Shown: positions 5,882-12,955, counted from the stretch's first letter. The stretch is 20,469 nucleotides of DNA from JAKIVR01 sp035933635 (GCA_035933635.1 DASYYY010000019.1:1-20469); one strand, 5' to 3'. Program-made: numbers and translations. Notes: generated by a model not told the origin, from the sequence alone.

Positions 5882-7851
5882 AGAGGGCAAGATATCACAC
5901 CAGAAACCCGCCTCGGATACAGGGGTTCGACACCGAGGCATGCAAGGGCGATCTCCTCCTGATCTGCTCTCCCCGACACGGACACGAGTACCGGAAGTCG
6001 AAGGACGGACCATTCCGATTGTGGGATTGGTTGTGGCACGAAAGTCGGCCTACCAATTTCTTCTACAACTTGACTTACGACCGGGACGTCCTCTTCAAGC
6101 CGGTCGCCCACCGGATGCGCCGAGGGGAGCCGTTCATCGTCGTTGGTCCGTACACATTGGCCCTGCTTGGGAACAAATCCTTCAGCATCCGGCGGCGGGG
6201 GTCGCACCATGTGAAGCACTTCTTCGATATCTCCGGGTTCTTCGCCGACAATGACCATACACTTCCCCTCGATGAAGTGTCCCAGGTCTTTCTCGGCTTA
6301 GGGAAGCTTCCCGACGTGGATCGGGCACGACTCGGGAACGAGCGAGGATACTACGCTGCCCACCGTGATGATGTAATCCGGTACTGCCGTCGCGATGCGC
6401 AGCTTGCCCTCCGATTGGGCAAACTCCTGGTCTCGACCCTACAGGAAAACCTTGGATTCTATCCATCGCGGTTCAACTCGAAGGCTTCCGTCTCCAAGGC
6501 GTGGGCCGAGGTACTACACCCGGAACTCTTGGAGACGAAGAAGCTCCACCGTCGTTCGATCTTCCGATCCTCGTACCGGGGCGGCCTCTTTCTCACCCGA
6601 ATTCTCGGGCGGGTCGAGAATGTGACCGAGGTTGATATCACGAAGGCTTACGGGGACTCGCTCCGGAAGGTTCCCCGGATGGACGTTCTGACCCGGAGAA
6701 TGTCGAGGGTGTATCATCCCGATGCGCTGCTCGGGGCCTATCAGATTCTCATCGATTATGATGGGCGATTGCCCCTCGATGCAAGGCTCCGAGGGAAGAA
6801 GCGAGGTCGGGTCCGGGTCACATGCCCCGATTCAAACGGAGCCCTGCGACCGTACACTGCCAGCAAGGCCGAGCTCGAATACTTCAACCGGAGCCGACGG
6901 GAGGTGAAAGTGCTCCTTGCGGAAGAGTACTTCGGAGAATACGTCCCTCAGTTCCCTGAAGTCGAACATCTCCTCGACAAATGCACCACCCTCAAGCCGA
7001 AGGCGGAGACGGACCCGCGGGCGCGGGTAGAGCTCATGCTCTTCAAGACGATAATCAACTCGCTCTATGGGTGTTTGGCGGAGTCGAGACATGGTGAAAC
7101 TCCTCTGACATGCTGGCCGCTTGCCGCCGAGATTTCTGGTCGAACCCGGGTCAAGGTCTGGGAGGAATGGGACCGCATCGAGGCGGACGGCGGGATCATC
7201 GTCTCCATCAATACCGATTCTCTTCGGTTCGTACCCGGAAAGCCCTGGACGCCTACTGGGACCGGCCCCGGCGAGTTTGAACTCAAGTTTGTGGGGGCGA
7301 CCGTCACGCATTACCAGTCAGGCATTGCAATCATTGAAGAAGTCGGGAAGGCCCCCAAGCTCCGCAAACGGGGCAAGCCGCTGCTGACCGTCGAACTACT
7401 TCGCGCTGCGAGGGGGTCGACTTGCCTCGTACCGAGCAAGGCGGTAACGCATCTATTCCAAGCCCTCGCTCAGCACAACGTCGAGGAGATCGGGGTCTTC
7501 GACGACCCGAACGACCCCGAGGACGACCGGACGATAAACCTCGAATCGAACCTCTTTGCCTTGGATTTCCCTGCGGAACTCCTTCGATTCGAGGCACTGA
7601 ACGAACGCCCCGTCATAGGAACCCCACCCGACTTCGACGAGATCACGAGGGGAAGGTATAGAGCGAGAGCACCTGGGAGGGCTTCTCACACCAAGCCCCA
7701 AACTTCCGTAGCTCCCGGGCGAGTACGCCATCGACCGGACAGCGCATCCCCGAGTAGGGAACCTCCCGGCTCATTGCCGCGCCCACCTTCAAGGCCAGCT
7801 CCCGCATGGCGGGTCCGGCGAGGCGGTAGGTCCATTCGTCGTCCCGGATGA
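5878..7851 (+). CDS. polB: family B DNA polymerase, probably protein-primed (phi29-like)
   Basis: The product is 657 residues from TTG 5878. The proofreading domain has Exo I (FDTE, D18/E20), Exo II (NLTYD, N64/D68) and Exo III (YCRRD, Y169/D173). The polymerase domain has motif A (VDITKAYGDSL, D253/Y258), motif B (KTIINSLYG, 390-398) and motif C (INTDSLRF, D447), followed by a basic KAPKLRKRGK segment. From recalled phi29 residues (D12, N62, D66, D169, D249, K383, D458), the spacings nearly coincide, including the long A-to-B gap that holds the TPR insertions of protein-primed enzymes. It should replicate the element from its ends. Two oddities: motif C is NTD rather than DTD, and motif A has Gly where Pro is usual. 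The last about 60 residues are Arg/Pro-rich and overlap cas1 antisense, so the real enzyme may end near residue 595. Confidence 0.88.
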   Translation: MKRARYHTRNPPRIQGFDTEACKGDLLLICSPRHGHEYRKSKDGPFRLWDWLWHESRPTNFFYNLTYDRDVLFKPVAHRMRRGEPFIVVGPYTLALLGNKSFSIRRRGSHHVKHFFDISGFFADNDHTLPLDEVSQVFLGLGKLPDVDRARLGNERGYYAAHRDDVIRYCRRDAQLALRLGKLLVSTLQENLGFYPSRFNSKASVSKAWAEVLHPELLETKKLHRRSIFRSSYRGGLFLTRILGRVENVTEVDITKAYGDSLRKVPRMDVLTRRMSRVYHPDALLGAYQILIDYDGRLPLDARLRGKKRGRVRVTCPDSNGALRPYTASKAELEYFNRSRREVKVLLAEEYFGEYVPQFPEVEHLLDKCTTLKPKAETDPRARVELMLFKTIINSLYGCLAESRHGETPLTCWPLAAEISGRTRVKVWEEWDRIEADGGIIVSINTDSLRFVPGKPWTPTGTGPGEFELKFVGATVTHYQSGIAIIEEVGKAPKLRKRGKPLLTVELLRAARGSTCLVPSKAVTHLFQALAQHNVEEIGVFDDPNDPEDDRTINLESNLFALDFPAELLRFEALNERPVIGTPPDFDEITRGRYRARAPGRASHTKPQTSVAPGRVRHRPDSASPSREPPGSLPRPPSRPAPAWRVRRGGRSIRRPG

Positions 7852-8539
7852 ACGACGACTCGGGGGCGGTCCGGTGCCATTCAATTGCCGCCTTGTCGAC
7901 GACGGCACGGGTCAACTCTTGGGAGTCGTAGAGGAATGCCTCCTTGTCCCGGAGCGCGTTATGAAGGAAGCCCACGGTTGGGTCGAGCCCAATCTTGGCG
8001 ATGATAGCTCGATGCCGCACACACTCGACCCCATGGGCGGCGTTGATGGCGGCATTAACCGTGTTCGTCGCACGTCGGTTGAGGGCGTACGAGAATTTTG
8101 AGATTCGGTTTATCCCGAGGGCTTTCCAGTAGGGAGCGGCTTCCTTGCCCTCCCAATACCTGAGTCCATCAACCGAACGAATCTCCTTTGGAGCAGATTT
8201 GCCTACCTTCGCCTCGACAAAGGCACGGGCTGCCTTGACACGAAGCGCCGGGTCGACCGCGACCCGCATCTGGGCCAACCGTAGCGGAGCATCATTCCGA
8301 GCCCATGGTACGAACGTCGAGAGGGCCGTCCCCCCTTGGCCCATGAGCCCGACCGAAACGCCCCACTTGCCCAGCTGCTTAAGCGCAGGGAAGCTGACGA
8401 ATCCTTTGCAGTTCCCGACCAGGATCGTGTCGTATTCGAACTCGGGAGGCGGGGTCGGGGTTGCGTCCCCGATCTGGATTCCGTCTTTCGTGAGACGGAT
8501 ATTTACCGGACCGGGGCCCCCCAAATAGAGGACCTTCAT
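7643..8539 (-). CDS. cas1: solo Cas1 integrase (casposase-like)
   Basis: The 298-residue protein starts at ATG 8539. Residues 1-85 form the Cas1 N-terminal beta domain (VLYLGGPGPVNIRLTKDGI, DTILVGNCKGFVSFPALKQL). The helical catalytic domain keeps all metal ligands: E130 in LRYWEGKEAAPYW, H193 in GLDPTVGFLH, and D205/E208 in FLYDSQELTRAVVD. Cas1 joins DNA ends into a target by a reverse of the nuclease reaction; with Cas2 it adds CRISPR spacers, while alone with a polymerase it acts as a casposon transposase. No cas2, cas4, effector genes or CRISPR array are visible. The C-terminus (SREVPYSGMRCPVDGVLARE to FPS) has two cysteines and no obvious extra HTH of the kind some casposases carry. It converges on polB with a 209-nt overlap. 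Confidence 0.92.
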   Translation of the reverse strand: MKVLYLGGPGPVNIRLTKDGIQIGDATPTPPPEFEYDTILVGNCKGFVSFPALKQLGKWGVSVGLMGQGGTALSTFVPWARNDAPLRLAQMRVAVDPALRVKAARAFVEAKVGKSAPKEIRSVDGLRYWEGKEAAPYWKALGINRISKFSYALNRRATNTVNAAINAAHGVECVRHRAIIAKIGLDPTVGFLHNALRDKEAFLYDSQELTRAVVDKAAIEWHRTAPESSFIRDDEWTYRLAGPAMRELALKVGAAMSREVPYSGMRCPVDGVLARELRKFGAWCEKPSQVLSLYTFPS

Positions 8540-8577
8540 AGGTCCGCTCGGGGCGGCGGGGACACAATTCGTTCAGA

Positions 8578-8634
8578 CCTTGGGCTAACGCTCAGGGGCT
8601 GGGCGGCTTGCCACACGGCCGCCCCACGCCAAGG
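8578..8634. repeat. nested inverted repeat between cas1 and the membrane-protein gene
   Basis: An outer pair CCTTGG (8578-8583) / CCAAGG (8629-8634) encloses a 7-bp pair GGGCGGC (8601-8607) / GCCGCCC (8618-8624) with a 10-nt loop. It lies in the divergent promoter region upstream of both genes. It may be an operator, a hairpin, or part of the right end of the cas1 element. Confidence 0.5.
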
Positions 8635-8637
8635 AAT

Positions 8638-8646
8638 CCTTTAAGG
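8638..8646 (+). promoter_or_regulatory. TATA box of the membrane-protein gene
   Basis: CCTTTAAGG is centred 29 bp upstream of ATG 8671, the spacing expected for a leaderless or near-leaderless archaeal transcript. This decides the start at 8671 over the upstream in-frame option at 8608. Confidence 0.5.
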
Positions 8647-8670
8647 TTCACTTGGGCGGTTTTGGCCCGA

Positions 8671-9111
8671 ATGGATTTCTGGTCCGAACTTACCCTCGCA
8701 CTCGTACCGATCGCGCTTCTCGTCGATATTTTGGTCGGAGGCGCTGCCCTCTTGCACAGATTCCGGAAGAGGCGGGAGACTGAGCACTTCGTCCCCTTGT
8801 GGCGCATCTCTTCACCGGCGACAAATTCCGAGAAACCTAACGAGAAAGCCGCTGAGCATTATGGGTACGAGTATCACCTTAACACACTCATGCTGGTCCT
8901 CCTCATCCAAGTCCTATTCGGATTCATCGCAGGAATGGTCGCGCTCTACACAGCGCTGACGCACGGCGTGACGGTGGACACCATCAGGGTTTGGTTGGTG
9001 GTGGTCGCTCTCGCTTTTCAGCCGCCCTTCTTCTACATCGCGATTCGCATGCGTCGGCTAAACCGGTCGATGGAACGATTCATAGGCTCGACCCTCGAAG
9101 ATTCGTCCTGA
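8671..9111 (+). CDS. small membrane protein of unknown function
   Basis: The frame opens at 8608, but the TATA box at 8638 and the lack of sensible residues before it favour ATG 8671 (MDFWSELTLALVPIALLVDI), giving 146 residues. Three membrane segments are visible: about residues 6-27, about 72-98 (LMLVLLIQVLFGFIAGMVAL) and about 105-128 (VWLVVVALAFQPPFFYIAIR). A basic cytosolic loop (HRFRKRRETEHF) follows the first. It sits between cas1 and a possible HEPN gene. Membrane partners of this size are common in defence gene pairs, but no family is recognised. Confidence 0.65.
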   Translation: MDFWSELTLALVPIALLVDILVGGAALLHRFRKRRETEHFVPLWRISSPATNSEKPNEKAAEHYGYEYHLNTLMLVLLIQVLFGFIAGMVALYTALTHGVTVDTIRVWLVVVALAFQPPFFYIAIRMRRLNRSMERFIGSTLEDSS

Positions 9112-9295
9112 ACGGCTGGCGTTACCGGGGGAGCCCATGCTTCGGCAGCCTCCCACTCGCAAGCTCCTAGCTTCTCGGAGTTTCAGCCCGCTCTTGGGGG
9201 CGACATCCGACCGAGTACTGTAGACGGGCGCGCCCACAAGCGGGAAATTGTGTTCCCCTCTGACGTCTTAGGGGGCCCCAGCTAGTCCCGCCCGC
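9112..9295. other. intergenic region
   Basis: These 184 bp precede the possible HEPN gene. No tRNA, strong repeat or clear TATA box is seen; a weak AT patch (GTCTTAG, about 9267) is near the right distance from ATG 9296. CTCC/GGAG around 9164-9180 could form a small hairpin. Confidence 0.35.
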
Positions 9296-10210
9296 ATGCC
9301 GCGCTACGAAGCTCTGTTCCGGTTGGAGCCACCCTCAATCTTCGGGCTCCCTGATGGCGACCAGAAAGTAGCTCGAGGCGCCCAACCGGGCAGGCCCAGG
9401 GCGCTCCAAGCCGACTACTACGACGCTTCCACGTTCGTCCAGGTCGGATGGGGAGATATGTCCGAGTATCGCCCAACTCAAGAGGCGATCAGAAAACAAT
9501 TCCAACTCGACAAGATCACGTGTTCGCAATCGGACAACTTTCTAACACTGACCTTCGAAGGGGCCGACTTCACGACTGCACAGGCTACCAGCAGACATGC
9601 TGTTGAGAAGCTGCTTCGGATGCTCTCTTTGGGGCTCGGAGTGCTCGTGACTTTCGAGCGCATCAAGCTGCGGGAGATAGATGGAACCGACGTGCTCAAC
9701 TACCCGGGAACCGCGAAATTTGAGACGACTTTTTGGGACCTCGTCCAAGTCTCCCAAGAGCTGGACGCGGCTGTGCAAGCCTGGTCCACCGCAGATAAGA
9801 CGGTAGACAAGGCGGTGAAGTACCATCAGCATGCCCAACTTTTGATGCGCCAAGTGGACACCACAGCAAGCGGACTTCTAGATCACTTGGGCCTCACAAT
9901 CTCAGACATCTTGCTGAGTCTCTGGAAGGCAGTTTCGACCATCCTGGGGGACACGACAAAAGGGGACGACCCGGCGGCGCGATGCGCAGCCCTTTCGCTA
10001 CCTTCAGACTACTACGACAAGAAGGCCAAGCCCATTCGAATGGCACGAAATGACTACGACGTCGCTCACTACACCATCGATCCATCGAAGGGGGTGATGG
10101 CTCAGCCACTCGTGGCCCCCGCATTTGAGACAAGTCGCGACGTGATCAGATCATACTTCGGGTATCTCAGGAAGGGCGGAAGTAGCTTCGATCTACTGGC
10201 TAAGCCCTAA
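9296..10210 (+). CDS. hypothetical protein with a possible HEPN-type RNase motif
   Basis: The 304-residue soluble protein starts at ATG 9296. The N-terminal part (about 1-110) looks alpha/beta (YDASTFVQVGWGDM, NFLTLTFEGADFTTAQAT); the C-terminal half is helical. Near the end it reads MARNDYDVAHYTID, with R251-N252 and H258. This R-N-x5-H spacing fits the R-x4-6-H active-site motif of HEPN ribonucleases, which act in many toxin and antiviral systems. It stands alone downstream of the membrane-protein gene at the right edge of the accessory region. The HEPN call rests on one motif plus helical context, and the family is not recognised. Confidence 0.6.
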   Translation: MPRYEALFRLEPPSIFGLPDGDQKVARGAQPGRPRALQADYYDASTFVQVGWGDMSEYRPTQEAIRKQFQLDKITCSQSDNFLTLTFEGADFTTAQATSRHAVEKLLRMLSLGLGVLVTFERIKLREIDGTDVLNYPGTAKFETTFWDLVQVSQELDAAVQAWSTADKTVDKAVKYHQHAQLLMRQVDTTASGLLDHLGLTISDILLSLWKAVSTILGDTTKGDDPAARCAALSLPSDYYDKKAKPIRMARNDYDVAHYTIDPSKGVMAQPLVAPAFETSRDVIRSYFGYLRKGGSSFDLLAKP

Positions 10211-10215
10211 TCGAC

Positions 10216-10265
10216 CGTTCGTTCGGCATTCAGTCCGTCCTTGCCGGACCTCGCCGATTCGAACG
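10216..10265. repeat. extended imperfect hairpin downstream of the possible HEPN gene
   Basis: Starting 6 bp after the stop codon, CGTTCG (10216-10221) pairs with CGAACG (10260-10265), TCGGC (10223-10227) pairs with GCCGA (10253-10257), and an inner GTCCG (10233-10237) pairs with CGGAC (10245-10249) around a 7-nt loop. That is 16 base pairs in 50 nt with two interior loops. It could be a terminator hairpin, a small structured RNA or an element end. It does not make a tRNA anticodon arm, because loop position 33 is C. Confidence 0.5.
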
Positions 10266-10288
10266 TTCATTACGTAAGCCCGTAACCG

Positions 10289-10432
10289 TTTCGCACCTCT
10301 TCTCGACGGAGAGTGGGGGTCTGCGATTCGAGATCAGGTCCTGGGCGATTTCGAAGCGGCTCCCTTGGCGGGGTATATAAGGGCCGAAGGGAGCGTTTTC
10401 GCAAGATTTCTCGACGGAAGTTGGGGGAGTCT
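10289..10432. repeat. degenerate direct repeat pair, 108-bp period
   Basis: TTTCGCA at 10289 and 10397, and TTCTCGACGGA at 10300 and 10408, are each followed by a GTGGGGG-like or TTGGGGG run. The two copies of about 34 bp are exactly 108 bp apart. The second copy lies just downstream of the thiolase TATA box, at or near its transcription start. They might be protein-binding sites or a target duplication left by integration next to the thiolase gene. Confidence 0.5.
10359..10394 (+). promoter_or_regulatory. thiolase promoter: TATA box within an 8-bp inverted repeat
   Basis: GGTATATAAGG (TATA core about 10373-10380) is framed by GCTCCCTT (10359-10366) and AAGGGAGC (10387-10394), a perfect inverted repeat. 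Transcription would begin near 10403, giving a leader of about 70 nt before GTG 10475. The symmetry suggests a dimeric regulator that competes with TBP/TFB. Confidence 0.6.
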
Positions 10433-10474
10433 TAACACCCCAACGGTTTTCTGGACGGCGCCGCATCCTCGGGC

Positions 10475-11680
10475 GTGACCGGCCCGGGGGGCTCGCGCGT
10501 CGCCATCGTCGGCGCGGTGCGCACGCCGATCGGCAAATTCGGAGGGAAGCTCCGGATGACTCCGGCCACCACCCTCGGTACGTTCGTCGCCGGGGAAGCG
10601 CTGCGGCGGGCACGTGTGGCGCCGGCCGACATCCCCGAGGTCGTATTCGGTCACTGCATCCAGGCGGGAACCGGGCAGAACCCCGCGCGTCAGGTACTCC
10701 GGGGTGCCGGAATCCCGGATTCCTCGGGCGCCGTCACCATCAACATGGTCTGCGGCTCGAGCATGAAGGCGCTCCACCTCGCCACCGCCGAGATACGGGC
10801 AGGAGAGTTCGACCTCGTTCTCGCCGGAGGAATGGAGAGCATGGACTCGGCGCCCTTCCTCGTTAGCCCAAAGGCTCGCTGGGGGATGCGCTACGGCGGG
10901 GAACCGCTGGACGACGCGATGCTTCGCGACGCTCTGGTCGACGCCTACGGCGAGCACGAGCACATGGGCTTCACTGGTGAGAGGATCGCACGCAAGCTCG
11001 GGCTGACCCGCAACGACCTCGACCGGTTCGGCGCGCGCAGTCATCAGAGAGCCGCGGAGGCCATCACCAAGGGATACTTCGCCACCGAGTCCGTCCCGAT
11101 TCCGCCCTCCCTGACCGCCACCCGCGAGGGGCTCGGCTCCGACGAGGGACCGCGGGGCGACTCGACGGTCGAGTCGCTCTCGACGCTGAAGCCGTCGTTC
11201 TCGAAGGACGGCCTGCTGACCGCGGGGAACTCCTCGCAGCTCTCCGACGGTGCGGCGGCCATCGTCCTCGCGAGTGAAGCCGCGGTGGCCAGCCGCTCGC
11301 TGACACCCCTGGCCTGGATCCACAGCAGCCAGGTGGGCGGCGTCGACCCCGCCGATGTGATGGAAGCCCCCATCCCGACCGTGCGCGCCCACCTGAAGCG
11401 TGTCGGGATCGCTCCGAAGGAACTCGACCGAGTCGAGCACAACGAGGCGTTCGCCTCCGCTTCGATCGCCGTCCAACGCGCGTTCGGGTTCACCGAGGAT
11501 CAGTTCAATGTGCACGGCGGCGCGATCGCGCTGGGGCACCCGATCGGCGCGAGCGGGACCCGGATCGTCGTGACCCTCGTACACGAGCTGCTCCGCACCA
11601 AGGGCCAGTTGGGTCTCGCCACCCTCTGCATGGGCGGCGGGAACGGCCTCAGCTTGATCGTCGACCGGCGAGGCCTCTAG
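10475..11680 (+). CDS. thiolase (acetyl-CoA C-acetyltransferase)
   Basis: The 401-residue protein from GTG 10475 is a full-length thiolase. The nucleophilic cysteine is C93 in NMVCGSSMKALHLA; the second active-site elements are NEAF, GHPIGASG (H355) and CMGGGNG (C385). It condenses two acetyl-CoA to acetoacetyl-CoA, or runs the reverse cleavage. In archaea this can feed the mevalonate pathway to isoprenoid lipids or act in fatty-acid or polyhydroxyalkanoate metabolism. No HMG-CoA synthase or DUF35 (OB-fold Zn) partner, common beside archaeal mevalonate thiolases, is adjacent; the sequence looks closer to degradative/bacterial-type AtoB thiolases. It marks the left edge of the core, higher-GC part of the window. 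Confidence 0.92.
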   Translation: MTGPGGSRVAIVGAVRTPIGKFGGKLRMTPATTLGTFVAGEALRRARVAPADIPEVVFGHCIQAGTGQNPARQVLRGAGIPDSSGAVTINMVCGSSMKALHLATAEIRAGEFDLVLAGGMESMDSAPFLVSPKARWGMRYGGEPLDDAMLRDALVDAYGEHEHMGFTGERIARKLGLTRNDLDRFGARSHQRAAEAITKGYFATESVPIPPSLTATREGLGSDEGPRGDSTVESLSTLKPSFSKDGLLTAGNSSQLSDGAAAIVLASEAAVASRSLTPLAWIHSSQVGGVDPADVMEAPIPTVRAHLKRVGIAPKELDRVEHNEAFASASIAVQRAFGFTEDQFNVHGGAIALGHPIGASGTRIVVTLVHELLRTKGQLGLATLCMGGGNGLSLIVDRRGL

Positions 11681-11707
11681 CCGCAGCGCGGCCAGCCCCC
11701 CAGCCGC

Positions 11708-12925
11708 TCAGGACAGGATGTTGAGCCCGAGCAGGGCCTCGATGCGGCGTACCGATCGGCGTCCCCGGGAAGCCTCCCCGCGCTGAAGGTGACTCGAACC
11801 CGCCGCTCCGACCTCGGCGGCGTAGCAGCGGATCTCGTCGAGCGCGGCACTGACCCCAAAACCGTCTTCGATGCAATCGCGAACCCGGTCGGCGAGGCCC
11901 TCCAGCCGCTTGGCGGCGAGGTTGCCCCCGGCACCGGGTTGGGTGACCTCCCGTAGCCGGAGCCGTACCTCCTCCCATTCGCCCATCGAACGTCGGGCCT
12001 CCGCCGCGCTCCACTCGAGCCGGGCGTTGTACGGTGGGGTCAGGAGGTACCAGCGCAGCGCACAGGCGCCGAATTCGTCGAGGGCGGCCCGGAGCGGGAC
12101 CAAGTTCCCCCGCGACTTGGACATCTTGCGGTGCAGTTGGGTGACGAACCCGGTGTGCAGGAACCGGCGGGCGAACAGATCTCCGTCGAGGGCCAGGGCG
12201 ATCTCGTTCTCTGCATAGTGGTGCGGGAAGATGAGGTCGGTCCCCCCTCCGTGGAAGTCCACCGGGATGCCGAGGTACTGGCGCGCCATTGCGTAACATT
12301 CCAGGTGCCAACCGGGGGCTCCCCGGCCCCAGGGGCTCGGCCAGGTCGCGTTCGGCGATTCCTGTCGATGCCAGACCACGATCTCGCGAGCCTGCGCCTC
12401 GACATCCCCGACCGGGTGGCCGGGCTCGGGGACCACGTGGCGTTTGAAGTCGTCCCCCTCGGCGAAGTTGCGCCCGGACGGGGGGGGAGGACGGTAGACC
12501 CAGGTGTCGTCGCGGCGCTCGACCCGGCCGGTCCGCTCGAGCCGTCGTCCGACGGAGATCATCTGCGGGACGAACTGGCTGGCCCGGGGCTCGACGTCGA
12601 CCGGGAGGATCCGGAGCCGCCCCAGGTCCTCGCGGAAGCGCCGCTCCTCGGTCCGGGCGAGTTGCCGCCAGGTGACGCCCAGCGCCTCCGCGCGCCAGGT
12701 GACCTTGTCCTCGTAGTCGGTGATGTTCCGGACCACCCGGGTGACGACACCGCGGTCGTGGAGCGCCCGGCGCAGGGTATCGAAGTAGAGGTAGGTGCGC
12801 CCGTGGCCGACGTGGGAGGCGTCGTAGACGGTCGGCCCGCAGATGTACATCGTGAGCGGCCGGTGGGCGGGGGCGGCGAGCGGGAGGACCTTCCCCGTCA
12901 GCGAGTCGCGGAAGGTGAAGACCAC
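11708..12925 (-). CDS. cysS: cysteinyl-tRNA synthetase
   Basis: The 405-residue product starts at GTG 12925. It is a class I synthetase that charges tRNA-Cys: CGPTVYDASHVGH holds the zinc cysteine C29 and the HIGH-type signature (38-41). The other zinc ligands are C210 (GWHLECYAM), H235 and E239 (FPHHYAENEIA), and KMSKS is at 267-271. It is somewhat shorter than E. coli CysRS (461 residues), mainly in the C-terminal anticodon-binding region. A TATA-like box centred 25 bp before the GTG suggests a leaderless transcript. It converges on the thiolase gene with 27 bp between stops. Confidence 0.95.
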   Translation of the reverse strand: MVFTFRDSLTGKVLPLAAPAHRPLTMYICGPTVYDASHVGHGRTYLYFDTLRRALHDRGVVTRVVRNITDYEDKVTWRAEALGVTWRQLARTEERRFREDLGRLRILPVDVEPRASQFVPQMISVGRRLERTGRVERRDDTWVYRPPPPSGRNFAEGDDFKRHVVPEPGHPVGDVEAQAREIVVWHRQESPNATWPSPWGRGAPGWHLECYAMARQYLGIPVDFHGGGTDLIFPHHYAENEIALALDGDLFARRFLHTGFVTQLHRKMSKSRGNLVPLRAALDEFGACALRWYLLTPPYNARLEWSAAEARRSMGEWEEVRLRLREVTQPGAGGNLAAKRLEGLADRVRDCIEDGFGVSAALDEIRCYAAEVGAAGSSHLQRGEASRGRRSVRRIEALLGLNILS

Positions 12926-12945
12926 ACCGCCGAGGGGGGAAGACT

Positions 12946-12955
12946 CTCTATAAGG
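12946..12955. promoter_or_regulatory. TATA box between cysS and the RAM-domain gene
   Basis: CTCTATAAGG reads as a TATA element on both strands. On the minus strand (CCTTATAGAG) it lies about 25 bp before the cysS GTG. On the plus strand it could drive the RAM gene with a leader of roughly 60 nt. It is the only clear TATA element in the 118-bp divergent gap. Confidence 0.5.

Noticed and set aside
5290..6258. 322-codon minus-strand frame opposite the polymerase N-terminus
   Set aside because: It is antisense to the Exo I and II motifs of the polymerase and reads as Ser/Arg-rich noise.
3294..8646. Terminal inverted repeats of the casposon-like element
   Set aside because: Comparing 3119-3356 with the reverse complement of 8540-8670 gave only 7-8 bp matches, several in direct orientation, no better than chance. 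Dot-plot analysis over a wider range is needed.
10289..10432. CRISPR array next to the accessory region
   Set aside because: Only two degenerate repeat copies 108 bp apart are present, with a promoter between them; no regular repeat-spacer pattern occurs anywhere in the window.
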